In this document: one piece after another, positions 41,141 through 49,265 of the stretch
Numbering within the stretch: the stretch's first letter is position 1
Layout: each line of letters starts with the position of its first letter
NCBI GenBank assembly: GCA_017306865.1
Contig: JAFKHH010000012.1
Span: 186,001-250,000, forward strand
Source: Filimonas sp.
GTDB taxonomy: Bacteria > Bacteroidota > Bacteroidia > Chitinophagales > Chitinophagaceae
Direction of reading: 5' to 3'
DNA length: 64,000 nt
Notes under the pieces: model-generated
What the model saw: only the letters and a program-made list of their open reading frames with translations
What the model was told of the DNA's origin: nothing
Database searches by the model: none
Position numbers and translations under genes: made by a program

Positions 41141-41148
41141 TACCTTTG
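41141..41148 (+). promoter_or_regulatory. -7 box TACCTTTG directly before rlmD
   Basis: Exact TAnnTTTG match only four bases (CGCG) before the GTG start at 41153, implying a leaderless or nearly leaderless transcript. Confidence 0.5.
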
Positions 41149-41152
41149 CGCG

Positions 41153-42586
41153 GTGAGAACGAAAAAGAAAAATATAATATTGCCAGATGTACTGGTAGAA
41201 AACTACGCTGCTGAGGGCAAATCGCTGGCCCGTGTAGACGGGAAGGTTGTTTTTATTGAAAATACAATCCCCGGCGATGTTGTCGACGTTCAATTGACCA
41301 AAAACAAAAAAGACTGGGCCGAAGGCTGGCCTGTAAAGTTTAAACAACATTCTCCTGACCGCGTTACCCCATTTTGCCAGCACTTTGGCGTGTGCGGCGG
41401 TTGTCAGTGGCAAAGCCTGCCGTATGCAAAGCAACTGGAGTTTAAGCAAAAACAGGTGATCGACAACCTGCAACGTATCGGGAAACTGCAATTGCCGGAA
41501 ATAACGCCGATCGTTGGTTGTACCGAAACACGCCATTACCGTAATAAACTGGAATATACATTCTCCACTAAGCGATTTGTACCTGCGGAAGAATTTAAGC
41601 AGATAAAAGAGCGTGAAGCAAAAGGAGAGGTGGTGCATCAGCCTGCGGGCGTAGCCGGGTTTCATGCCAAAGGTATGTTTGACAAAATTGTAGAGATCGA
41701 TACCTGTCACTTACAGCACGAACCTACAAACGAGATCAGGAAATATGTAGCTGCATTCGGCCTCGAACATGATATACCGTTCTACGACATACGTGAACAT
41801 CGCGGCTGGCTCCGTATTATGCAGGTACGCTTAGCTGCAACGGGCGAGCTAATGGTCAATGTGGTGTTTGGCTATGAGGATGAGAAAATGCGAAAAATAT
41901 TGCTGGACGGTTTGCTGAAGCAATTTCCGCAGATCACTACTTTATTATATACGATCAATACCAAGAAGAATGACAGCCTGTACGACCAGGACCCGAAAGT
42001 GTATTTTGGTAAAGGCTACATTATAGAAAAACTGGAAGACTACCAGTTTAAAATAAGCCCGAAATCATTCTTCCAGACAAATACAAAACAAGGCGAGCGG
42101 CTTTACCAGATCACGCGTGAGTTTGCTGAACTGGATGGCTCCCAGGTTGTTTATGATCTTTATTGTGGCACAGGCAGCATTGGCATTTTTGTAAGTAATT
42201 TAGCCAAACAGATCATTGGCGTAGAGGTGGTGAAAGAAGCGATTGATGATGCAAAAGAAAATGCGCTACTGAACAATATTTCACATGCCAGTTTTTATGC
42301 AGGTGATGTGATAGATATATGCGACGATGCATTTTTTGCTGCACACGGAAGGCCAGACGTGATCATTACCGATCCGCCACGGGCTGGTATGCACGAAAAA
42401 CTGGTAAACAAATTGCTTGAAATAGAAGCACCATTGATTGTATATGTAAGCTGTAACCCGGCCACACAGGCACGGGACCTTGCATTGCTGGAGGAGAAGT
42501 ACACCGTTACCAAAGTGCAGCCGGTAGATATGTTTCCCCATACGCTGCATATTGAGAATGTGGTACAGTTAAAAAGAAAATTTTAA
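41153..42586 (+). CDS. rlmD: 23S rRNA (uracil-1939-C5)-methyltransferase
   Basis: 477 residues from the GTG at 41153; an in-frame TTG at 41132 would read through the promoter box. TRAM domain first (about residues 10-70), then the 4Fe-4S-type Cys cluster CQHFGVCGGCQWQ with a distal Cys, and the SAM-dependent methyltransferase core: SPKSFFQTN, YDLYCGTGSIGIF, DPPRAGMHEKL and catalytic Cys in VYVSCNPAT. These are hallmarks of RlmD/RumA. Cytoplasmic. Confidence 0.92.
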   Translation: MRTKKKNIILPDVLVENYAAEGKSLARVDGKVVFIENTIPGDVVDVQLTKNKKDWAEGWPVKFKQHSPDRVTPFCQHFGVCGGCQWQSLPYAKQLEFKQKQVIDNLQRIGKLQLPEITPIVGCTETRHYRNKLEYTFSTKRFVPAEEFKQIKEREAKGEVVHQPAGVAGFHAKGMFDKIVEIDTCHLQHEPTNEIRKYVAAFGLEHDIPFYDIREHRGWLRIMQVRLAATGELMVNVVFGYEDEKMRKILLDGLLKQFPQITTLLYTINTKKNDSLYDQDPKVYFGKGYIIEKLEDYQFKISPKSFFQTNTKQGERLYQITREFAELDGSQVVYDLYCGTGSIGIFVSNLAKQIIGVEVVKEAIDDAKENALLNNISHASFYAGDVIDICDDAFFAAHGRPDVIITDPPRAGMHEKLVNKLLEIEAPLIVYVSCNPATQARDLALLEEKYTVTKVQPVDMFPHTLHIENVVQLKRKF

Positions 42587-42653
42587 GTAAGGCTTGTGTA
42601 AGATATAGATCAGAGCGAGGCTTTCGTTATTAATAACAGAACAAAAGAGACAC

Positions 42654-43403
42654 ATGACAGAGTTCAGGCCCACAAGATTCCAGATATTACCGACGGTTAT
42701 TAAAAACCTGATCATAATAAACGTGCTTGTTTTTCTTGCCCAGAATACATTGGGCAAAACCTTTCCGATAGAAGACTGGTTTGCGCTGCACACATTTCAA
42801 AGCCCGTTGTTTAAGCCTTGGCAGTTTATCACTTACATGTTCTTACATGGCAGCCTGGACCATATCTTTTTCAACATGTTTGCTTTGTGGATGTTTGGCT
42901 CTATCCTGGAAAACCTGTGGGGCCCGAAAAGGTTTATTAATTTTTACCTGATCAGTGGCCTGGGCGCTGCGCTGTTGCACATGCTGGTACTCTATTTTGA
43001 AAACCAGCAGATGCTTAATGCATACAACGCATTGCAAATGGGAACGAGCGACTATGGGCAGGTGCTGAACTTTATTAATAAATATGGCGCAGGCCGTATG
43101 GCTCCGCCGGATCAGATAGCTGCGTTGCGGATCAATGAAGCTACCCTCGGTGCGTCCGGCGCCGTATTTGGGTGTCTTGCAGCATTCGGCTATCTCTTCC
43201 CTAACACATATATTTATTTGTACTTCTTTATACCGGTAAAAGCCAAATGGTTTGTGATTTTCTATGCCGGTTTCGAATTGTACTCTACTATCAAATCGAG
43301 TGCGGGTGATAACGTTGCCCACTTGGCTCACCTTGGTGGTGCAGCGGTAGGATTTTTATTGGTGTACTTTTGGAACAAAACGAACAAGAAAACGTTTTAT
43401 TAA
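42654..43403 (+). CDS. Rhomboid intramembrane serine protease
   Basis: 249 residues, six to seven membrane helices. The catalytic dyad is present: Ser in LGASGAVFG and His in VAHLAHLGG. The HGSLDHIFFNM motif of helix two (H-x3-H-x3-N) is also intact. First gene of a four-gene cluster with a second rhomboid and two EEP hydrolases. Between helix three and the catalytic Ser there is an unusual hydrophilic insert (about 45 residues, QMLNAYNALQMGTSDYGQV onward). Confidence 0.92.
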   Translation: MTEFRPTRFQILPTVIKNLIIINVLVFLAQNTLGKTFPIEDWFALHTFQSPLFKPWQFITYMFLHGSLDHIFFNMFALWMFGSILENLWGPKRFINFYLISGLGAALLHMLVLYFENQQMLNAYNALQMGTSDYGQVLNFINKYGAGRMAPPDQIAALRINEATLGASGAVFGCLAAFGYLFPNTYIYLYFFIPVKAKWFVIFYAGFELYSTIKSSAGDNVAHLAHLGGAAVGFLLVYFWNKTNKKTFY

Positions 43404-43470
43404 TTAACAAGGGTTTAATTGACAGAACTAATTTTTTCATGTCAATTTTGATTGCATAATACGACCGACT

Positions 43471-44388
43471 ATGGGAGTGCTGGAACAAAATAAACGAAAC
43501 CGCATCATGCTTGGGCAAAATGATAATGCCCTGGTATGGCTGATCATTGTAAACGCGGTTGTATTTGTAATGCTTTATTTTATAAAAGTTGTTTACTTCT
43601 TCTCCAACGTGTCGGAGGTAGATTATGTAAAGCAAGTCATCGCCTGGTTTACCCTTTCTCCACAATTGCCGGTAGTGGCAACACGCCCGTGGGTTGTATT
43701 TCTTGAAATGTTTACCCACATTACCATCAGGGATATACTTAGTAATATGCTTTGGTTGTGGGCGTTTGGCTATATACTGCAAGACCTGGCGGGTAACAGG
43801 AAATTAATTCCACTATACTTATATGGCGGTTTTGTGGGTGCTATTGCGTTTCTTGCCGCAGTAAATATTTTCCCGGCGTTGCATCGCGATACAGCTATTT
43901 TATTTAATCTTTGCGGCGCAGGCGCTTCCATTATGTCAATAGCGGTAGCGACTACCACATTGTCTCCTAATTACAGGATCTTTCCGATGATCAATGGCGG
44001 CATTCCTTTGTGGATATTGACATTGGTCTTTGTAATTATTGATTACACCTATATTGCCGGAACAAGTGCCGGTGTAGCCGTAGCTCACCTGGCAGGAGGG
44101 CTTGTTGGTTTTATCTACGTACGATTACTGCAAAAAGGAAAAGATACCGGTGAATGGATGTATAATTTCTATTATTGGTTAAATGATTTATTTAACCCGG
44201 AAAAGAAATACAAAAAGAAGCCTGCTTCACAACAACATTTTTATAAAGTTACTGCTGCACCTTACGAAAAAAAATCAAACGTTACAGAGCAACGTGTGGA
44301 TGAGATACTGGACAAAATAAACCAACACGGTTACCAGTTTTTGACAGATGAAGAAAAAGATTTTTTAAAACGGGCAAGCGAAGAATAA
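43471..44388 (+). CDS. Rhomboid-family protein with C-terminal DUF6576-like tail
   Basis: 305 residues. Catalytic positions are recognisable but altered: the Ser lies in GAGASIMS (Gly after Ser replaced by Ile), the His in VAHLAGG is kept, and the second His of helix two is Asp (FTHITIRDILSN). It ends in a soluble tail (RVDEILDKINQHGYQFLTDEEKDFLKRASEE) of the DUF6576 type. It may be active with changed specificity or be a pseudoprotease. The gene follows the first rhomboid by 67 bases. Confidence 0.85.
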   Translation: MGVLEQNKRNRIMLGQNDNALVWLIIVNAVVFVMLYFIKVVYFFSNVSEVDYVKQVIAWFTLSPQLPVVATRPWVVFLEMFTHITIRDILSNMLWLWAFGYILQDLAGNRKLIPLYLYGGFVGAIAFLAAVNIFPALHRDTAILFNLCGAGASIMSIAVATTTLSPNYRIFPMINGGIPLWILTLVFVIIDYTYIAGTSAGVAVAHLAGGLVGFIYVRLLQKGKDTGEWMYNFYYWLNDLFNPEKKYKKKPASQQHFYKVTAAPYEKKSNVTEQRVDEILDKINQHGYQFLTDEEKDFLKRASEE

Positions 44389-44413
44389 AAATTCATCAGA
44401 CACCTGCGACCTC

Positions 44414-45526
44414 ATGAAAAAAGTTTTCCGGCTCTTTTTTTACATCTACAGTATCGTTACTATCATCGTTTACCTGGGCTGTAGCGCCAGTGCTTACCTG
44501 AAACCTTCCGCTTACTTTTTTAGTGATGCGTTTGCGTTAGGATTTCCATTCCTGCTTGCGGCCTTGATCGTCGTAATCTTCTGGGCCTTGTTAATCCGGC
44601 AGAAGCGAACAGCTTTTTTTGTACTCATCGTTTTACTGTGCGGATATAATAATATAGGGAAAACAGTCGCCTTCCATCCCTTCCATCAGTCAGCAACAGA
44701 TAGCTCAACGCGTCCACTGAAAGTAATGACCTGGAATGTGTTCTACTTCTTGGATGATCACGAAATGAGTAATGATGGGCCAGAGACGCCACTTAGAAAA
44801 ATGATGGATGCCATCCGCACATCTGATGCAGACGTATTATGTATGCAGGAATATTTGTCGTATCAAAACATTAAAGGGCTGATTTGTGTAAAACAGGTGT
44901 TGGATAGCATGGGGTACAAATATTCTTTTTACTCCGGTGTACAGCAATATGGTTTCAGGGAAGGCCACTCACAGATAGGCACGATCATTTATTCAAAAAT
45001 ACCTTTTTCAGATAGCGGACGTGTAGAATTAAACGATCCGCCAAAAGAGCGGTTGATCTATATAGATGTGCAGCATAACAACAAGCCGGTACGTATTTTT
45101 ACCGCACATCTTTCCTCTCTCGGCCTGTATGCAGATACCGCTAAAACAGATCTGTCTCAGGAAAATATTTATGCCGTTACTTATTTGCGAAAAGGTTCCA
45201 TTGCACGAAAACTGAAACACACAGGCGTAAAGCACGAAATTGAAGCACATCTTATAGACAGTGCATTGCGTAAGAGCCCATATCCTGCCATCTTCTGTGC
45301 AGATATGAATTCGGCGCCTACCAGTTATGCCTATCGCATTATCCGGGGTAATATGCAGGATGCCTTTTTAAAAACCGGCTTTGGTTTTGGACAGACATAC
45401 GATGCGCTGTCGCCCACTTTACGAATAGATGTTTGTTTTGCATCCCCTCAGTTGGAAGTGCTGGATTGTACAATCAAAAGACTGAAATTGTCTGACCATT
45501 TCCCGGTAATAACGACGATAAAGTAG
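44414..45526 (+). CDS. Membrane-anchored EEP-family hydrolase 1
   Basis: 370 residues, 26 bases after the second rhomboid. Three N-terminal membrane helices (about residues 5-85), then an endonuclease/exonuclease/phosphatase domain: MTWNVF, LCMQEY, IIYSK, FTAHLSSL, FCADMNSAPTSYAY and SDHFPV. Active-site Asn, Glu, His, Asp-x-Asn and Asp-His are all present. The domain probably faces the periplasm. Substrate unknown; the fold covers nucleases, inositol phosphatases and sphingomyelinases. Confidence 0.85.
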   Translation: MKKVFRLFFYIYSIVTIIVYLGCSASAYLKPSAYFFSDAFALGFPFLLAALIVVIFWALLIRQKRTAFFVLIVLLCGYNNIGKTVAFHPFHQSATDSSTRPLKVMTWNVFYFLDDHEMSNDGPETPLRKMMDAIRTSDADVLCMQEYLSYQNIKGLICVKQVLDSMGYKYSFYSGVQQYGFREGHSQIGTIIYSKIPFSDSGRVELNDPPKERLIYIDVQHNNKPVRIFTAHLSSLGLYADTAKTDLSQENIYAVTYLRKGSIARKLKHTGVKHEIEAHLIDSALRKSPYPAIFCADMNSAPTSYAYRIIRGNMQDAFLKTGFGFGQTYDALSPTLRIDVCFASPQLEVLDCTIKRLKLSDHFPVITTIK

Positions 45527-45529
45527 TGT

Positions 45530-45563
45530 AGGCGTGAAACGTGAACCGGGAATCGTCAATGAC
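45530..45563 (+). repeat. Word-like intergenic repeat, family A variant
   Basis: GGCGTGAAACGTGAACCGGG, AATCGTCAATGAC, four bases after the EEP hydrolase 1 stop. Confidence 0.6.
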
Positions 45564-45619
45564 TTTTGCGTTGGTTAACTCTTATCATTGGTGTGTAACT
45601 GTTCAATTATTCGCGTCTA

Positions 45620-45652
45620 TATTCACGATTGCCGATTCTCGTCTCACGATTC
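45620..45652 (+). repeat. Word-like intergenic repeat, family A
   Basis: TATTCACGATTGCCGATTCT then CGTCTCACGATTC, close to the tracts at 14047 and 61821. Confidence 0.7.
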
Positions 45653-45671
45653 CTTTCATTATATTTACAAT

Positions 45672-46796
45672 ATGGCCGGCTTTGTACGAAAATTCACCAA
45701 AGGGTTATTTATTGGATTAAACCTGGTAGCAGTATTCCTCTTTTTATTGGGATGCCTGGTTCCTTATCTTAATCCAACCCGTTGGTGGTTGTTTGGCTTT
45801 ATTGCTTTACTCATTCCTTACCTCGCCGTCATACTCCTGTTTGCTGTTATCTTTTGGTTGATCGCAAAACCGCGTGTAGCTATTATTTCACTGGCAACCT
45901 TGCTGATAGGCTGGAAACCATTGACGGCTATTGTAGGATTTCACATAAAAGAATCTTTTTCTCCTGTTAAAATAGAACCGCGTCTCAGGCTGGTAGATTG
46001 GAATGTCGGTAGCCTTGTAGGTTTAAGCAAAAGCCGCGATAAACAAAAACTGGTAAGAGAGCGTATTGCAGATGCAATAGATAACACCAATGCAGATGTA
46101 GTGTGTTTGCAGGAGTTCAATCACTCAGACACACAAGGACCGCAGGCGGACAATATCGGCCTTTTCAAAAAACATTTTCCCTATTATTTCTTTTCAAAAG
46201 ATTATAGCAAAGGCAATGGCTTCTACATGTACGGAAGCATCATTTTTTCTAAATATCCCATTATCAAAACGGGGAGGATCCAATACCCGGGCAATCGCGC
46301 AGAAAGCCTGATCTATGCGGATATTATAAAGGCAAACGACACCATCCGCATCTATACATCCCACTTGCAGTCTTTTAAGTTTTCAGAATCCGATTACCTG
46401 GATATAGAAAAAATTAAACAACAGGATAAAGAGTTGGTGGATGCCTCCAAAAACGTATTTAAGAAAATGCGCGTGGCATTCAGTCGCCGCGGTATCCAGG
46501 CAAACATTGTACGGGAGGCGCTGGATAGCTGCCCATACCCGTCTGTTATGTGTGGCGATTTCAATGACGTACCTGCTTCCTATACTTATTTCAGGATTCG
46601 TGGCAACAGGCAGGATGCTTTCCTGGAAAAAGGGTTTGGTATAGGTAGAAGCTACATGGCGCTTGCGCCTACCTTGCGTATCGACTATATTATGCCTGAC
46701 CAGCAGTTTATTGTGCACCAGTTCGATATGGTGGATGAAGACCTGAGCGATCATTTTATGCTGGTGGCGGATATAAGTCTGAAGAGTAGTAAATAA
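45672..46796 (+). CDS. Membrane-anchored EEP-family hydrolase 2
   Basis: 374 residues from the ATG at 45672; the reading frame continues upstream to 45588 only because the repeat has no stop codons. Paralogue of the previous gene: three helices (FIGLNLVAVFLFLLGCLVP, WLFGFIALLIPYLAVILLFAVIFWLI, VAIISLATLLIGWK), then WNVGSL, CLQEF, IIFSK, YTSHLQS, CGDFNDVPASYTYF and SDHFML. Tandem duplication is likely. Catalytic residues are retained. Confidence 0.85.
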   Translation: MAGFVRKFTKGLFIGLNLVAVFLFLLGCLVPYLNPTRWWLFGFIALLIPYLAVILLFAVIFWLIAKPRVAIISLATLLIGWKPLTAIVGFHIKESFSPVKIEPRLRLVDWNVGSLVGLSKSRDKQKLVRERIADAIDNTNADVVCLQEFNHSDTQGPQADNIGLFKKHFPYYFFSKDYSKGNGFYMYGSIIFSKYPIIKTGRIQYPGNRAESLIYADIIKANDTIRIYTSHLQSFKFSESDYLDIEKIKQQDKELVDASKNVFKKMRVAFSRRGIQANIVREALDSCPYPSVMCGDFNDVPASYTYFRIRGNRQDAFLEKGFGIGRSYMALAPTLRIDYIMPDQQFIVHQFDMVDEDLSDHFMLVADISLKSSK

Positions 46797-46951
46797 GTAT
46801 ATAATGTATATGAAGTCAATAATGTTGTTACTTTATATACTTTACAAACCTTATATACTATATAAAATCACCACGTTTCCTTATTTTACCCAGATTTCCT
46901 ATCTTCGCCGCGGTGAAAATTCAATTATTACATATCTGCTGTTCTTCACAT

Positions 46952-46985
46952 TTGTGCTGCTGCTAGCGCAGCTATTATACCTTTG
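46952..46985 (+). promoter_or_regulatory. Promoter of cysS
   Basis: TTG at 46952-46954, spacer 23, -7 box TACCTTTG at 46978-46985; leader about 60 bases to the ATG at 47046. Confidence 0.5.
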
Positions 46986-47045
46986 TGCCCAGATAACGAG
47001 TTTTAGAAAACATTCCTTTTTAACGCTATCCAGATTTTTAGATAT

Positions 47046-48554
47046 ATGTCACAATTAAAAGTGCACAATTCGCTTACGCGACAGAAAGAAGTATTTGAAC
47101 CAATAGTTCCCGGGTATGTGGGTATGTACGTTTGCGGCCCCACGGTAAGTGGCGAAAGCCATCTTGGCCATGCCCGCCCGTTCATCACCTTCGATATTGT
47201 TTACAGGTACCTGCTTCATCTTGGTTACAGAGTGCGCTATGTACGTAATATTACAGATGCCGGGCACTTTGAAGAAGAGGGGCGCGAGGCAGAAGATAAG
47301 ATCAGCAAAAAGGCTGTGATAGAAAAAATGGAACCGATGGAGCTGGTACAGAAATATACCAACCTCTTTCATTGGGCCATGCAGGAGTTTAACAACCTGC
47401 CGCCGAGCATAGAACCTACCGCTACAGGCCATATAGTAGAACAGATCGTAATGATCGAAAAGATCATTGCAGACGGGTATGCTTATGTAGCAAACGGCTC
47501 CGTTTATTTTGATGTAGAAAAATACAATACCGACTTTTCTGCACAAGGCAAGCCTTACGGTATGCTGAGTGGACGTGTATTGGAAGATATGCTGGAAACG
47601 ACGCGTGAGCTGGACAACCAGGAAGAGAAACGTAATAAGGCAGACTTTGCACTATGGAAAAATGCACCGCCAGAGCATATCATGCGTTGGCAGAGCCCGT
47701 GGGGAGAAGGATTTCCCGGCTGGCACATAGAATGCTCTGCAATGAGTAATAAATACCTGGGCAGCCAATTTGATATTCATGGCGGCGGTATGGACTTACA
47801 GTTCCCTCACCATGAGTGCGAAATTGCACAGAGTACGGTTTGCAATCATGTAACGCCTGCGCGTTACTGGCTGCACAATAATATGATCACCATCAATGGC
47901 AGAAAGATGGGAAAGAGCTACAACAATGTGATTAAACTAAGTGAGCTTTTCACTGGTTCTCATCCGTTGCTGGAGCAGGCATATCATCCAATGACAATTC
48001 GCTTCTTTATCCTGCAGACACATTACCGCTCTACGCTGGACTTTGGCAATGAGGCATTGAAAGCTGCAGAAAAGGGACTGAAAAGACTATGGGAAGCATA
48101 CGAAGCGTTACAAAAATTTGATGCAAGTGGTAATAATGCTACTGGTGACGCGGAACTGGATGCTAAAGTGAGAAAGCTGGTAGAGCAGTTTGAAGAATTT
48201 ATGCAGGATGATTTCAACACGGCAAAAGTATTGGCAAATATGTTTGAACTAGTGCCTGTGATCAACGGCATTAAAGATAAACATATAGCTGACCATGCAC
48301 TAAGCGCTGAAACCTTGCGATATCTTCAGACACAAATGAAAGCATTTGTTGAAGATATCTTTGGTCTGAAAGGAGAGAATGCCAACAATAGTGATAAACT
48401 GAACGGCGTAATGCAACTGCTGATCAATATCCGCAAAGAAGCAAAAGTGAAAAAAGATTATATGACAAGCGATAAGATCCGTAACGAATTACTGGCGCTC
48501 GGCATTCATCTGAAAGATGAAAAAGGCGGAGAAATGAGCTATACGTTGGATTAA
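47046..48554 (+). CDS. cysS: Cysteinyl-tRNA synthetase
   Basis: 502 residues. Class I synthetase: HIGH motif as HLGH ([10 protein letters not shown]), zinc ligand Cys in YVCGPTV with further ligands in ECSAMS and HHECEIAQS, and KMSKS as KMGKSYNN. Adds Cys to its tRNA in the cytoplasm. It is longer than the E. coli enzyme, partly by an insert after the HIGH region ([20 protein letters not shown]), common in Bacteroidota. Confidence 0.96.
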   Translation: MSQLKVHNSLTRQKEVFEPIVPGYVGMYVCGPTVSGESHLGHARPFITFDIVYRYLLHLGYRVRYVRNITDAGHFEEEGREAEDKISKKAVIEKMEPMELVQKYTNLFHWAMQEFNNLPPSIEPTATGHIVEQIVMIEKIIADGYAYVANGSVYFDVEKYNTDFSAQGKPYGMLSGRVLEDMLETTRELDNQEEKRNKADFALWKNAPPEHIMRWQSPWGEGFPGWHIECSAMSNKYLGSQFDIHGGGMDLQFPHHECEIAQSTVCNHVTPARYWLHNNMITINGRKMGKSYNNVIKLSELFTGSHPLLEQAYHPMTIRFFILQTHYRSTLDFGNEALKAAEKGLKRLWEAYEALQKFDASGNNATGDAELDAKVRKLVEQFEEFMQDDFNTAKVLANMFELVPVINGIKDKHIADHALSAETLRYLQTQMKAFVEDIFGLKGENANNSDKLNGVMQLLINIRKEAKVKKDYMTSDKIRNELLALGIHLKDEKGGEMSYTLD

Positions 48555-48579
48555 TAATAAAATTTCTTGCAGAAAATAT

Positions 48580-48620
48580 AAAAAGAGTGGTCCACTTTCT
48601 AAAAGTGGACCACTCTTTTT
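48580..48620 (+). terminator. Terminator of cysS with shared GTGGTCCAC palindrome
   Basis: Perfect 19-bp stem AAAAAGAGTGGTCCACTTT with a CTA loop. Its inner 27 nt differ by one loop base from the terminator at 13632-13678. Confidence 0.9.
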
Positions 48621-48691
48621 ATATAGAAACTTTTCCCTGTTGACATACTGTTGTCACTACGTGTAGCGTGCTTTGCATAAAATAATAATCT

Positions 48692-49150
48692 ATGCAAATC
48701 AAAACGTTGCCACCAATGCAGGTGCTTTACTACCGAACAAAAACAACATTAAAAGGACTGGAGGCGTTTGTTGGCAAAATGCCACAAGCCCTATACAATG
48801 AAGCGACACGCTTGCAATTATTGGTTGCAGGTCCGCAATACTGGTGCTACTTTGGTGCAAATGGTGATCCTGACAATGAGTTTACCCTGGAAATTGCAAT
48901 ACCCGTAGTTGGTAAACCGCTAAAAGAAACAACATTCCAGTTGAAACAACTAAGCGCATTTAAAAGCCTGTCTGTATTACATGAAGGCAGCTATGAAGAA
49001 ATGGGTAAGGTTTATGGAGAAATAATGCCACAGGTATTAGCAGATGGCTTTTCTTTTACAGATGACAAAGAAGTACGCGAAATGTACCTGAATGTGGATT
49101 TTGAACATCCTGAAAATTGCAGGACAGAAATATTGATAGGCATTAAATAG
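48692..49150 (+). CDS. GyrI-like small-molecule binding domain protein
   Basis: 152 residues made of one GyrI-like/AraC-effector-binding (SHS2 dimer) fold: MQVLYYRTKTTLKGLEAFVG, WCYFGANGDPDNEFTLEIAIPV, then FKSLSVLHEGSYEEMGKVYGEI and the last strand RTEILIGIK. No DNA-binding part. Stand-alone members bind or hydrolyse hydrophobic small molecules or toxins; ligand unknown. Confidence 0.8.
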   Translation: MQIKTLPPMQVLYYRTKTTLKGLEAFVGKMPQALYNEATRLQLLVAGPQYWCYFGANGDPDNEFTLEIAIPVVGKPLKETTFQLKQLSAFKSLSVLHEGSYEEMGKVYGEIMPQVLADGFSFTDDKEVREMYLNVDFEHPENCRTEILIGIK

Positions 49151-49175
49151 TTCCAGGAGTCACGCAGAGGTTGCC

Positions 49176-49238
49176 CGTGAATCGTGAGACGATAATCGTG
49201 AATAGCTTACTCACAACTGACAACTCACCGCTCACATT
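49176..49238 (+). repeat. Word-like intergenic repeats, families A and B together
   Basis: Family A (CGTGAATCGTGAGACGATAA) is followed by family B (ACTCACAACTGACAACTCAC, CGCTCACATTG). The order and pairing mirror 14012-14086 on the other strand sense. Confidence 0.7.
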
Positions 49239-49265
49239 GCTGCCTTTGCGTGAAACTTTTGAAGC

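Noticed and set aside
45588-45671. 28-residue N-terminal extension of the second EEP hydrolase
   Set aside because: The codons come from the family A repeat and the ATG at 45672 gives a proper first membrane helix.
46804-47058. Reading frame of 84 codons upstream of cysS
   Set aside because: It overlaps the cysS start and promoter, begins with low-complexity Leu/Tyr codons from AT-rich sequence and has no recognisable protein pattern.
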